Positions 34,160-42,924 are shown, counted from the first letter of the stretch. The stretch: DNA of 64,000 bases from Spirulina subsalsa PCC 9445 (GCF_000314005.1 NZ_JH980292.1:4807794-4871793); one strand, 5' to 3'. Notes: generated by a model from the sequence alone, not told the origin. Translations and numbers: made by a program.

Positions 34160-35452
34160 ATGCGAATCGCCTACCAGTACCGAATTAAGCCAACCTATGA
34201 GCAGCGATGCCAGATGGAACGCTGGCTTGATATGCTGCGCTGTCAGTACAACTGGATGCTGGCTGACCGATTCGACTGGTGGGAAATGAATCGCACTCCG
34301 GTTAACGTCTGTCCTTTGGTGTGTAGCATCGCTGAACCCAGAGAGCAACCCGACTACTACAACCAAAAACGGTCATTGGTATCGTTAAAAGATGAACGCC
34401 CCTGGTACAAAGAGATTCACTCTCAGGTACTTCAGGACATGGTGAAGCGTGCTGGGAAAGCGTTTGACCGATTTGTCAAAGGCGACAAAAACGGCAAGCG
34501 AAGCGGCAAGCCTCGATTCAAAGGGAAGAACCGCTACCGGACGTTTACCTACCCACAGGCCAAGCCTGATTGGATTGACGGAAACCGTATTAAACTCCCT
34601 AAGATTGGGGCGGTGAAGTTCATTCAGCATCGTTCTTTACCTGATGGCTTTGCGTTGAAAACCGTTTCAATTACTCTTAAGGCTGATGGGTGGTATGTGA
34701 CTTTCTCGCTGGAAGACAAGTCTGTGCCAAGCCAGCTAGTAGAAACCATTGTGCCGACGGTCGCCAACAGTATTGGGGTTGATGCTGGACTGGAATACTT
34801 TATGGCTTGCTCGGATGGCACTATGAAGCCGCCGCCAAAGTTTTATCGGCAAGCTGAAGATAAACTGGCTAAACTCCAGTCCAAGCGAGATGAGAGGGGA
34901 TTAGGCTCAAAATCACGCCGTAAGCTCAATGAGCGTATTGCTAAGTTGCATCAACGCATTGCCAGACAACGGAAGCAGTGGCATTTTGAAACCGCTCAAG
35001 AGTTACTCGACAAAGCGGAAGTCATCTTTGTCGAGGAGATAAAAGTTTCCAATATGTCCCGACGCAATAAGCCGAAACAGGGAGAAGACGGAGTGTTTCT
35101 CCCTAACGGTCAATCGGCTAAATCGGGGCTGAACAAAAGTTTTGCTGATGCTGGGATAGCTGGGTTTTTGAACGAAATCCTACCTTTCAAAGCTGCGAAA
35201 GCTGGAAAGATGGTTGTGAAGATTAACCCTGCTGGCACATCCCAACATTGTGCAATTTGCCTGAATAGAGTCCCCAAAAAGCTATCTGACCGATGGCATG
35301 ATTGCCCCCATTGTGGAGCGTCTATGCCGCGAGATGTGAACTCTGGGGTGCTTATCAAAAAAGTGGGGCTGGGGCATCGACTCACTATAAAACGCGAATC
35401 TGGGGCAACCCGGAGGAGAAGCCCTCGCTGTACCGCGAAGCGGTCAGCGTAG
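34160..35452 (+). CDS. tnpB: TnpB RNA-guided endonuclease, IS200/IS605 family
   Basis: 430 residues, intact. RuvC-like residues are visible as Asp in SIGVDAGLEYF, Glu in VIFVEEIKVSNM and Asp in MPRDVNSGVLI; the zinc ribbon reads CAIC...CPHC. The N-terminal part begins MRIAYQYRIKPTYEQ. The C-terminal tail (RESGATRRRSPRCTAKRSA) is encoded by sequence that also forms the right-end hairpin (35419-35465). A second, tnpB-less copy of that right end is at 37969-38049. No tnpA is next to it. Different family from the other two TnpBs here. Confidence 0.93.
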   Translation: MRIAYQYRIKPTYEQRCQMERWLDMLRCQYNWMLADRFDWWEMNRTPVNVCPLVCSIAEPREQPDYYNQKRSLVSLKDERPWYKEIHSQVLQDMVKRAGKAFDRFVKGDKNGKRSGKPRFKGKNRYRTFTYPQAKPDWIDGNRIKLPKIGAVKFIQHRSLPDGFALKTVSITLKADGWYVTFSLEDKSVPSQLVETIVPTVANSIGVDAGLEYFMACSDGTMKPPPKFYRQAEDKLAKLQSKRDERGLGSKSRRKLNERIAKLHQRIARQRKQWHFETAQELLDKAEVIFVEEIKVSNMSRRNKPKQGEDGVFLPNGQSAKSGLNKSFADAGIAGFLNEILPFKAAKAGKMVVKINPAGTSQHCAICLNRVPKKLSDRWHDCPHCGASMPRDVNSGVLIKKVGLGHRLTIKRESGATRRRSPRCTAKRSA

Positions 35453-35465
35453 GGAGTATGTCACA
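35390..35465 (+). repeat. Right end of TnpB element (guide-RNA scaffold region)
   Basis: From AACGCGAATCTGGG to GGGAGTATGTCACA, overlapping the tnpB 3' end. GCCCTCGCTG pairs with the CAGCGTAGGG segment around a GCGAAGC-containing inner hairpin. The copy at 37969-38049 keeps the same ends but has changed stem bases on both sides, which supports a conserved structure. Confidence 0.65.
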
Positions 35466-35489
35466 GGCGAGACAAGTCAGGAGCTATTT

Positions 35490-35505
35490 GGGGCTTGCTG
35501 AATAA
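35490..35505 (+). repeat. Solo terminal repeat of miniature element near phoX 3' end
   Basis: GGGGCTTGCTGAATAA differs from the right-end repeat by one base (A to G at its first position). It lies 47 bases beyond the stop of the convergent phoX-like gene, directly after the TnpB element's right end. Confidence 0.6.
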
Positions 35506-35551
35506 GAAAGAGGCCCGAAGCCAAAGTGCGACAACTTTGGCGTTCCAGACT

Positions 35552-37726
35552 TCAGGTGATGGGCTGGTTATTGACCCGACGAATGGCCACGACGGCCGGT
35601 TTTGGGGGGTCATTGGGACGTTTACCCGGCCAATTAGAACCAAGGGGAACAGTGCGTTGCTGCATAAATTCCGTTCCGTCCGGTGTGGTCATAGCAAAGG
35701 GACGGGTTTCCGATTGCCCATTCAGCCGCACCCCATGAATTTCCCCCGGATGTTGTACTGCGAGGAAAAGGGTTTGCTGGTCTGGGGAGAAAAAGGGGCC
35801 GGTGCATTCACATTCCATCGGCCCGACTCCAAAGGGATAGGCTTCCCCGGCATGGCTGCCAGAGGTGGGAATGTACCAGATGGAATTATTGCCAAATAGC
35901 CCAACTAAATCCTTGGTGGGTAAGGGCTGACCGTCTTTGACCCGACTGGGGACGGCTTTATTTTGGCTAGTGGTGGACATATCGCTCACCATCCACACAT
36001 GACCCGCTTGGTCGAGTTCAATGTTGTCAGGATTGGAAAAACCCGCGCCTCCGGTGGCAGGTTCACCCCCTAAAGAGAGGATTTCCCAGCGAAAGGTCAT
36101 AGCGGCGGGATCGTTGCCGCTTTCTTGCAGTTTGACAATCCAGCCATGTTCATATTGGCTGTCGCCGTTGGGGCCTTGGAAAACGGCTTTATCCGGGCTG
36201 CCATCACTGCCGGGGACTCCGGAGGTGAAGGCAATATAAAGGGTGCCTTGGGAGTCTACGATGGTGTCTTCTGGGCGCGCTGTACAGGTGATTCCGGCGG
36301 CATTGGCGGCAAAGTGAGCGTCAATGAGGATGGCTCCCTGTTTCTCGGTGGCGTTGCCTGTGTAGAGGTCGCCTAGGGTTTTGAATTGTTGTTTAAAGGC
36401 GATCGCCTCTTGGTCTGCCGTCACCCGGATAATATCCCCCGCTGGGCGGTTGGGGTTGGGTAGAGGAACCATCCCCCCACTCACTTGACTGGGTAAAACG
36501 GGATTCACAGGGGTATCAGGATTTAAGGCAATCCAGCGCCCGGTTCCATCGGGGTTAAATTTGGCTCCGTATAACATCCCATCATTCAGGAGGCGGGAAT
36601 TGGCTTTGTCCTTGACGTTGCGGACAGTTTCCTGTGAGACAAATTTATATAAGTGACCACCCCGGCGATCGCACCCAGAATAAATCCCCAACTTTTTCCC
36701 CGCTTGAACCAAGAATCCAACCGCTTCGTGGCGGTAGCGCCCTAACCAAGTGTGTTTGGTGCCGTAATCATTGGGATTGGCGGGATCGATTTCCACCATC
36801 CAACCGTACTTATTCCCTGCCAGTCCCAAGGGATTCCCGCAGCCATGATCATCATCCTCGTGGATTTGAAAGGTTTTTTGACTGGGGGGGAAGGAGGAAC
36901 CATCGGCCATCACAGGTTCATAGACTTGGTTTTGGAAATTTTCCTCGGCAGAAAATACGGTTCCCCAAGGAGAGGTTCCCCCGGCACAGTTGGCAAAGGT
37001 GCCAATAATTTTGTCCTTTAAACCGTCCTCATAGCCCAATTTATTGGTCTTATTAAACACGGCAACCGCCGGGCCAGTGGATTGGAGATAATGGCCATCT
37101 TTAAGGCCAGAAATCCCCGTAATTCGCCGATCCGTGGAACTATAGGTGCGGCTCCATGTCCCGTCCCCATTGCGACGGAGGCTGATCACCCCTAACCCCA
37201 TATCGATCATCATTTCTTCGGCAATGGCGGTCACTTTGCCTTTTAAATCATCGCCTTGGGGTAAGGAAAAGGCATCCATTGAACCCTGCTGGTGAACTTC
37301 TGTTAAGGCTAGATTATCCCCAATGACCATCGGGTAGGTTTGCCGCCATGTATTGCCACTAATGTATTCAAAACTGACGGTTAAATATCCCTCATTGGGG
37401 CTAGTCTCCAGAAAGGAGATATAGTCATTGTTGTAGCCGAAACGGGAATTTCCGACGCGATCGCCCCAAGCCGCAATCACATCATAAGTAAACCCTTGAG
37501 GCAACACCAAATCATCCGCCAAGGCAACCGTTTTATAGGCCTCGATACTGCCCGTTTCCAAGGGCATGGGGAGCTTGACGGGATTAAAGCCAATCCCTCC
37601 CGGACTAGCCGCCATTTCCATGTTAAAGGGCATGGTCACGCCCTTTTGAGTCCCCATAGACCCCAAGGCAACGGTTCCCGCACTAGCCCCTAAAAATGCT
37701 AAAAAGTCACGACGTTTAATACCCAT
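35552..37726 (-). CDS. PhoX-like (DUF839) phosphatase, Tat-exported
   Basis: 724 residues. The N-terminus MGIKRRDFLAFLGASAGTVALG is a twin-arginine signal, so a folded, cofactor-bearing protein is exported. The body is the PhoX/DUF839 fold: NNDYISFLE, NCAGGTSPWGTVFSAEENF, DDDHGCGNPLG, GRYRHEAVGF and YSGCDRRGGHLYKF are typical, with acidic and Cys residues that in PhoX hold calcium and iron. PhoX enzymes release phosphate from organic esters in the periplasm during phosphate starvation. I see no clear Pho box. Convergent to the tnpB element. Confidence 0.9.
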   Translation of the reverse strand: MGIKRRDFLAFLGASAGTVALGSMGTQKGVTMPFNMEMAASPGGIGFNPVKLPMPLETGSIEAYKTVALADDLVLPQGFTYDVIAAWGDRVGNSRFGYNNDYISFLETSPNEGYLTVSFEYISGNTWRQTYPMVIGDNLALTEVHQQGSMDAFSLPQGDDLKGKVTAIAEEMMIDMGLGVISLRRNGDGTWSRTYSSTDRRITGISGLKDGHYLQSTGPAVAVFNKTNKLGYEDGLKDKIIGTFANCAGGTSPWGTVFSAEENFQNQVYEPVMADGSSFPPSQKTFQIHEDDDHGCGNPLGLAGNKYGWMVEIDPANPNDYGTKHTWLGRYRHEAVGFLVQAGKKLGIYSGCDRRGGHLYKFVSQETVRNVKDKANSRLLNDGMLYGAKFNPDGTGRWIALNPDTPVNPVLPSQVSGGMVPLPNPNRPAGDIIRVTADQEAIAFKQQFKTLGDLYTGNATEKQGAILIDAHFAANAAGITCTARPEDTIVDSQGTLYIAFTSGVPGSDGSPDKAVFQGPNGDSQYEHGWIVKLQESGNDPAAMTFRWEILSLGGEPATGGAGFSNPDNIELDQAGHVWMVSDMSTTSQNKAVPSRVKDGQPLPTKDLVGLFGNNSIWYIPTSGSHAGEAYPFGVGPMECECTGPFFSPDQQTLFLAVQHPGEIHGVRLNGQSETRPFAMTTPDGTEFMQQRTVPLGSNWPGKRPNDPPKPAVVAIRRVNNQPIT

Positions 37727-38069
37727 TTGGTCTAAGATAAATCTTCAATGTTGGTTCTAGCGACCCATGCAGCAGGAGAAACATCGCCAAAGAGAAACAC
37801 AGCCCTAGTGCGAAACTAGACCTGTGCAGCAGGCTATGCCATTCACTAGACCCACAGTCCAAGAATCTAAGGGTTATGGATTATCAATGTGTAACCGTAA
37901 GGTAATATTTTGGTTAAGGCTTCGTGACGTTCTCTCTTGACCGAATCTTTGATTGACCGAGAGCGTCAGTATAAAACGCGAATCTGGGACAACCCGGAGG
38001 AGAAGCCCGCACCGTACCGCCTAAGCAGTCGGTGTCGGGAGTATGTCACAAGAGATTGATTGGAATCCG
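37727..38069. other. Intergenic region with solitary TnpB right end
   Basis: 343 bases between two minus-strand genes. The part near 37727-37960 should hold the phoX promoter. The part 37969-38049 is a stand-alone copy of the right end of the TnpB element at 34160-35465. No other gene is seen. Confidence 0.6.
37969..38049 (+). mobile_element. Solitary right end of the 34160-type TnpB element
   Basis: GTATAAAACGCGAATCTGGG and CAACCCGGAGGAGAAGCCC match 35386-35423 almost base for base; the end GGGAGTATGTCACA also matches. The stem between differs (CGCACCG with CGGTGTCG) but still pairs. No tnpB precedes it. It could be a minimal non-autonomous element or a deletion scar. Confidence 0.7.
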
Positions 38070-39872
38070 TTAACCCGCCCGATACTGGGCTAATAAGTCC
38101 CCCAAAGCATCATAACCCTCTACGCCAATCAAGGCGATTAACTGAGGACGGCCTTCACGAAGGGCTTGTTGCCAAATTTCCTCTCCCCACTGGGCTAATA
38201 ATGCGGTAATTAAACCAGCCGCTTGTCGCCATTCCTGCGCCTCAATTTGGGCTAATAAATACATCCCTAAACACCCGTGAATCAGGGCTTGGGTGAGAAT
38301 GTTGGCGCTGTAATAGGCCTCAGCAATGGCAGTGTAGAGTAGGCCTTGCAGGTACAAGTCCCCTAATTTTTGGGCGCAGTCTAACCCTTTGGCTAACACA
38401 GCGAGGGCCTCTTGAGGCTGTTGTAAGACGGCGTAGGCGACCCCTAAACTATGGTAGGCGAGGGCTTGACTTTGGCGATCGCCGACTTGTTCGGCTAGAG
38501 TCACACCCTGCCGCAGATAATACACCGCAGACTCGTAAATATCGGGATTATATTGTTCCACAGCTTGGGCGGCAAACACTTCCCCGTAGCCTAAATTAAT
38601 CAAAGCATTGGTTTCCCCTAAGCGATCGCCCAGTTGGCGGGCTAAAATTAAGGCTCGTTGGCTGGCCTCCACCATCTCCTGATACTGTTTCCGACTGCCA
38701 TAAGTACGGGCAATATGGTTTAAGTTAGCAATCTCACAGCGTTGATCTTGACAACGGCGTGCAATGGTAATGGCTTGTTCATGGAACGCCAAAGCCCGAT
38801 CATAATGGCCGAGGGTACGCTGAGAATAGCCCAACAGGGTCAAAATTTTAGCCTTTTCTGAGGTGGCTTCCAAGCGTCCTAATGGCTCATCAAAATAGGT
38901 CAGAGTGTAGCGTAAATATTCCCCCCCCAAGGCCGCAAACATCCCACCATAGAGGGGAAAATCCTCCCGTTGAGCAAAGGCGCGTAACAGTTGTAAGGTG
39001 ACTTGAAAACTGGCGTTGACTAACTCGGTTTGACCCAACTGTTGCAGGAGGTGGGAGACTTGGGACCAAATGACGGCAAAGGTTAAAAAGGTACGGGTGG
39101 CTAACTGTTTGCCCACTTTTAAATCATAGGGCTGTTGATCAAACCATGCCACTAAGCCCCGTTGAATGGCCTGTAGGAGTAGGGCTAAACTGAGCCAATT
39201 TCGCCGCGTTGCTTGGGTGAGGACGGTTTGTAAGGAAACCGCTTCTGGGAAGGCTAAGGCTTGGAAAAACTGCCCTAAAAACAAAGGTTCGACTTGTTGC
39301 GCCCAAACGGGCCAGGGACTTATTTTTTCCACGACTCCCCCAAAGCCTAAATTACGCCCTGACCGTTCATACATCCAACTGATTAATTGAGGTTCTACGG
39401 CAGCAAAGGCTTTTAGACCGCCTTGCAGACCTTGGGCCAGTTCCAACAGTTCTCCGTCTCCCCCTTGTTCTAGTTTCTTGGCCAGTTCTTGGATTTGGTT
39501 GAGGGTGAATCGCTGGTTTTGATTGGGGTCAATAAGGCGCAATAAGACGGCTAATCGGTCGGCTAAATCCACGGCTACAATCTGGTCAAAGGCACTATTC
39601 AGGGCATCGGCGACTTGATGCTCTTGGCTGTAACGTTCCCATTCCCCTTGGATGGTTTGCAGGGCGCGTAAAATACGAGTGGCTTTCAGTTTTTTATCTA
39701 GTTGGGCTTCGGTGGCTCTGAGTTTTTCCTGTAAACAACGCTCAAAAATCTCCCCGGTACCGGGTTTAATTTCTTGCTCTAAGAGACGATAGACCTGATT
39801 TTTGGAGCGGATTTTCCCCTGTAAGGTGAGGTCTACAATTTGATCAATGATTTCTAAATAGCGATCGCACAT
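38070..39872 (-). CDS. Tetratricopeptide-repeat protein of unknown function
   Basis: 600 residues, no signal peptide or membrane helix. The N-terminal part (1-150) is helical and charged (MCDRYLEIIDQIVDLTLQGKI), possibly a cyanobacterium-specific domain. From about residue 330 to 540 come TPR motifs of the Rapsyn/LGN type, such as LGHYDRALAFHEQAITIARR, CEIANLNHIARTYGSR and QALAYHSLGVAYAVLQQPQEAL. TPRs bind partner proteins. I do not recognise a function, and neighbours give no hint. Confidence 0.8.
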   Translation of the reverse strand: MCDRYLEIIDQIVDLTLQGKIRSKNQVYRLLEQEIKPGTGEIFERCLQEKLRATEAQLDKKLKATRILRALQTIQGEWERYSQEHQVADALNSAFDQIVAVDLADRLAVLLRLIDPNQNQRFTLNQIQELAKKLEQGGDGELLELAQGLQGGLKAFAAVEPQLISWMYERSGRNLGFGGVVEKISPWPVWAQQVEPLFLGQFFQALAFPEAVSLQTVLTQATRRNWLSLALLLQAIQRGLVAWFDQQPYDLKVGKQLATRTFLTFAVIWSQVSHLLQQLGQTELVNASFQVTLQLLRAFAQREDFPLYGGMFAALGGEYLRYTLTYFDEPLGRLEATSEKAKILTLLGYSQRTLGHYDRALAFHEQAITIARRCQDQRCEIANLNHIARTYGSRKQYQEMVEASQRALILARQLGDRLGETNALINLGYGEVFAAQAVEQYNPDIYESAVYYLRQGVTLAEQVGDRQSQALAYHSLGVAYAVLQQPQEALAVLAKGLDCAQKLGDLYLQGLLYTAIAEAYYSANILTQALIHGCLGMYLLAQIEAQEWRQAAGLITALLAQWGEEIWQQALREGRPQLIALIGVEGYDALGDLLAQYRAG

Positions 39873-40050
39873 AAAACAATAATCAATAAAAATGGATTGA
39901 GTTCTCCCCGTGCTAAAGCAATGGGGATTCTAAGCGGATGTGCCTACCCCCGATAAATCGAGGCTTCGGCACGCTTACGATAGGATTTAGATAACTGATC
40001 TAGATCCTATCGTTTCATTGTGGGAAACTCATTCTCTATCTTGACGCATC

Positions 40051-40953
40051 TCAGCGTCCAGTTTTGGGATCTAGGGCATCCCTTAGACCGTCCCCAATGT
40101 AGTTAATACTCAACACCGTGAGGAAAATGGCTAGACCGGGGAATAAGGCCATGTGGGGGGCTTGCATTAGGTAACTTTGGGCATCGTAGAGCATCCGCCC
40201 CCAAGTGGGAACATCGGGAGGGAATCCTAAACCTAAGAAACTTAGGGTGGATTCGGTAATAATCGCCGTGCCGACGGCTAAGGTAGCGGCGACAATCATC
40301 ACGCTGACGACATTGGGGAGAATATGCACCCAAATGAGGCGACGGGGACGAGCGCCCACAGCGCGGGCGGCCAGCACAAAATCCATTTCTCGCAGTTGGA
40401 GGAAGTTGGCGCGGACTAAACGGGCAACGGACATCCAATTGAGGCCACCAATCACGACAATCACGAGGATAAAGATTCCCGCTTCAGGTCCGGCGATCGC
40501 TCTCATGGTATCCCGAAACAGATAAACCACCAATAACAACAGGGGGAGTTGAGGTAAGGATAAGAACAAATCCGTTAAACGCATCAATCCCCCCCCAATA
40601 ATGCCCCCATAAAAGCCCGACAGCGCCCCAATCAGGGTTCCTAAGCTAATGGCCACCATCATGGCAGCAACGCCCACAGAAAGGGAAATGCGGCCACCTT
40701 GGAGGAGGCGCGCCAGTTGATCCTGTCCGAGATCATTGGTGCCGAAAGGGTGTTTTAAACTGGGGGGATTCAAGGAATGGCCAAAATCAATATCTGTGGG
40801 GGAGATGGGATAAAGCCCTGGCCCCACAAGGATGGCGAGGATAATTAGGGATAAGGCGATCGCACCCAAAACCGCCATTCTATCCCGTCGGAAGCGTTGC
40901 CAAGCATCCCCCCACAAGCTGCTAGAAGGACGTTGAGATGATGAAACAGTCAT
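40051..40953 (-). CDS. Dipeptide/oligopeptide ABC transporter permease (DppC type)
   Basis: 300 residues. A short cytoplasmic N-terminus (WQRFRRDRMAVLGAIAL) precedes the first of six membrane helices, as in DppC/OppC; HPFGTNDLGQDQLARLLQGGRISL is the family signature, and AARAVGARPRRLIWVHILPN is the EAA loop that docks the ATPase. It should pair with a DppB permease and DppD/DppF ATPases; only a DppF-like gene (32954-33964) is in the window. It follows the MBL-fold gene by 38 bases on the same strand. Confidence 0.93.
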   Translation of the reverse strand: MTVSSSQRPSSSLWGDAWQRFRRDRMAVLGAIALSLIILAILVGPGLYPISPTDIDFGHSLNPPSLKHPFGTNDLGQDQLARLLQGGRISLSVGVAAMMVAISLGTLIGALSGFYGGIIGGGLMRLTDLFLSLPQLPLLLLVVYLFRDTMRAIAGPEAGIFILVIVVIGGLNWMSVARLVRANFLQLREMDFVLAARAVGARPRRLIWVHILPNVVSVMIVAATLAVGTAIITESTLSFLGLGFPPDVPTWGRMLYDAQSYLMQAPHMALFPGLAIFLTVLSINYIGDGLRDALDPKTGR

Positions 40954-40991
40954 AGATTCACAAAGGCAGAAAATCAGGTTTTAGGCAGGAA

Positions 40992-41786
40992 TTAAGACCG
41001 AGAAACAGACCGAGGCTGAAGATCAACAGAGACAGTCTCCCCCGGAATTAAAGGCATAATGCGACTGTTCAGCTTCGATTGTTCTAACGCCCTGCGTAAT
41101 TTCTCAATCGTTCCCTCCACTTGGACCAAAGACCCTAAAACCCCACTATATTCTGTTGTGGGTGCCTGTTCTCCGGCAGTAGTCGGGATGACCACTTGCG
41201 GCCGTAACTGCTTAATAATCTCTAAAGCCACCTCTTGCCCCCGCACAAAAGCCCCCACCACAGGCAACGTTAAAGAGAGCAAGGGAATGATTAAAATATC
41301 GATAGGTGCAAACTGTTGTAACTGGGGAGAATGATAACCGTGGGGTTCATAATATAAACCCGTTCCGGTGCTTAAATCTTGGAGAACATAGCCATTTTCC
41401 GTTAACAGAGGGCCAATCGGCGCACCCGGAAGGGCTGTAATTTTTAGGCGATCGCCCAGTGGGATAGAATCACCATGTCCCAAAACCGTCACCGTTTCAT
41501 ACCCTAATCCCTCCACCACCTTCGCCCCATTGGGTGAAGCCGCCACGGGAATGGAACGATTTAGTTGTTGTAAGGTGGGGAGATGCGCGTGATCGTCTAA
41601 TCCTTGGGACAGTAGAATCAAATCAATTTTCTCAGGAATCGGCAGTAGAGTAGAGCGTTCCCCTTTAAAAAACCACGGTGCATTACCAAAAACTAGAGAT
41701 CCCACCAACCAAGGATCCACTAAAACACGCTTTCCCCCCAATTCAATTAACCATGAGTTATTGTCAAACCAAGTCAGTTGCACCAT
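40992..41786 (-). CDS. Metallo-beta-lactamase-fold protein with altered metal motif
   Basis: 264 residues of the UlaG/L-ascorbate-lactonase-like branch (TWFDNNSWLIELGGKRVLVDPWL). The metal motif, normally HxHxDH, reads SQGLDDHAHL: the first two His are Gln and Leu, while Asp and His remain. Later motifs include LPGAPIGP and HGYHSP. It may bind a single metal or have lost hydrolase activity. Likely cytoplasmic. It probably shares a transcript with the DppC-type permease 38 bases downstream. Confidence 0.82.
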   Translation of the reverse strand: MVQLTWFDNNSWLIELGGKRVLVDPWLVGSLVFGNAPWFFKGERSTLLPIPEKIDLILLSQGLDDHAHLPTLQQLNRSIPVAASPNGAKVVEGLGYETVTVLGHGDSIPLGDRLKITALPGAPIGPLLTENGYVLQDLSTGTGLYYEPHGYHSPQLQQFAPIDILIIPLLSLTLPVVGAFVRGQEVALEIIKQLRPQVVIPTTAGEQAPTTEYSGVLGSLVQVEGTIEKLRRALEQSKLNSRIMPLIPGETVSVDLQPRSVSRS

Positions 41787-41879
41787 AACGCACCTTTACA
41801 CAAGATCCCTTTTATTGTGCCACTGGTGAGGACTGAACTGGTGAGAACAAGACAATCTCTGATGCTGGTCTACAAAATA

Positions 41880-42047
41880 TTACGAGGCTTCTAGATTATC
41901 TTCCACTTCGGCGAGAATCTCCAACATAATCGTTGCGGCATTGGAGAAATAGGTTCTAAATTGACTCACGTTGTCAGTGAGTCCGTCTACTTTTCGGGCG
42001 ATGTTCTGAGTTAGTAAAAACATGAAGGATTCTTGGTTACTCAACAT
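41880..42047 (-). CDS. Small hypothetical protein (55 residues)
   Basis: An intact frame begins MLSNQESFMFLLTQNIA and ends EVEDNLEAS. It has no Cys, His or membrane helix, and looks like one long amphipathic helix with coiled-coil potential. A ribosome-binding site is not obvious. It sits between an MBL-fold gene and a toxin-antitoxin-like pair. The codon use is gene-like and the next flanking stretch is AT-rich, so I rate it probable rather than certain. Confidence 0.5.
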   Translation of the reverse strand: MLSNQESFMFLLTQNIARKVDGLTDNVSQFRTYFSNAATIMLEILAEVEDNLEAS

Positions 42048-42240
42048 AGTGTTAGCTTGTAAAACAGTAGGTTTTCTACATTGTACTTACATCTTCCTTA
42101 CATATTGTAACACATTGTTCAGCAATCAATCGCCAATCCGACCTTTTTAAGCAGGTTTTACCTCACTACAAAGAGCTAAACGGGTCGATGTACTTCATAT
42201 TCCGCAACAACTTCAGGGATTGTTAAGATTTCTTGACAAA

Positions 42241-42375
42241 ATGCTCAACCTAGACGAAATAGCTGCATTCTCCCTCCGCCTTAATCCACAATCAATTATC
42301 AAAACTCAACAAAAACAATTATTCGTAGCTTGGTGCAGCGACAGCGAAACCCAACAACTCACCGCCCAACTGTAG
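42241..42375 (+). pseudogene. Short relic frame (about 44-60 codons)
   Basis: From ATG 42241 the frame reads MLNLDEIAAFSLRLNPQS and ends ETQQLTAQL; it stays open upstream to about 42150 (RAKRVDVLHIPQQLQGLLRF). It looks like protein-coding sequence without a proper start region, so it is probably a fragment of a lost gene. I cannot name the family. Confidence 0.35.
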
Positions 42376-42383
42376 CCAACATT

Positions 42384-42445
42384 TCAGGATTTCATCGCGG
42401 GATTATATTTGATTTTCATGAGTTGCTTCAATGTTTTTTAGCATA
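42384..42445 (-). pseudogene. Truncated duplicate of the DUF2283 gene start
   Basis: On the minus strand ATGAAAATCAAATATAATCC and the leader AAAAAACATTGAAGCAACTC match the start and leader of the DUF2283 gene at 42667. The copy reads MKIKYNPAMKS and then stops at 42384. It is a broken duplicate lying 40 bases beyond the intact gene's end. Confidence 0.65.
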
Positions 42446-42460
42446 CAAGAAATCGGGTTT

Positions 42461-42667
42461 CTAAGGTTCTCTCTGAGCAATCATATATTCGATAGCCTGT
42501 GGGTTATCAATCCGTTGGGAGGCTTGAAGAATTTCGATTCCTACAACGTTTTGGTTAGAGTCGAGGTCTAAAATAATCCCGGGGGTTTCTTCGTCGCTTT
42601 CTTCAATATCTACATCTTTCAGGGTAATCCGCAGAACATCCACTTCGGGATCATATTTTATTTTCAT
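42461..42667 (-). CDS. DUF2283 family protein, putative antitoxin
   Basis: 68 residues starting MKIKYDPEVDVLRITL, the standard DUF2283 opening, with the acidic DVDIEESDEETPGIILDLD and NVVGIEILQAS. The ATG at 42667 is chosen because it overlaps the stop of the DUF4258 gene (ATGA) and has GGAGG six bases upstream; a longer frame starts at 42679. DUF2283 genes are often paired with DUF4258 or similar small genes and are considered antitoxins, though evidence is mostly by association. Confidence 0.82.
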   Translation of the reverse strand: MKIKYDPEVDVLRITLKDVDIEESDEETPGIILDLDSNQNVVGIEILQASQRIDNPQAIEYMIAQREP

Positions 42668-42924
42668 GAGTTCCTCCAATGTTTTTTGATTTGACTGGTT
42701 CGATAAACGGTTACAATAACAGCAGGGTCAACAGTAGTATTGATAAAAACGCGCAGTAAATACAATTTACCCGTACTAAAATCTAGTTGAGATTGATAAA
42801 TGGTGATTTCTTCATCTTGCCCAATAATTTGTTCTGGTTCTTGCAAAACTTTTTCTACAAGAGACAGTGGAATGTTTCGTTTCTGGATTTCGTTTAAGGC
42901 ATGACCTGAAAACCGAAAATTCAT
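42664..42924 (-). CDS. DUF4258 family protein, putative toxin
   Basis: 86 residues: MNFRFSGHALNEIQKRNIP resembles the HA-x-x-R-x-x-R start of BrnT/RelE-like small toxins, and LYLLRVFINTTVDPAVIVTVYRTSQIKKHW is the family's C-terminal part. Its TGA overlaps the ATG of the DUF2283 gene by the ATGA arrangement usual in toxin-antitoxin operons. If active it would be an RNase-like toxin; no experiment on this branch is known to me. Confidence 0.8.
   Translation of the reverse strand: MNFRFSGHALNEIQKRNIPLSLVEKVLQEPEQIIGQDEEITIYQSQLDFSTGKLYLLRVFINTTVDPAVIVTVYRTSQIKKHWRNS

Noticed and set aside
35302..35505. Frame spanning the tnpB 3' end and ending in YLGLAE
   Set aside because: It overlaps tnpB in another frame and simply reads through the element end repeat, which happens to encode LGLAE-stop.
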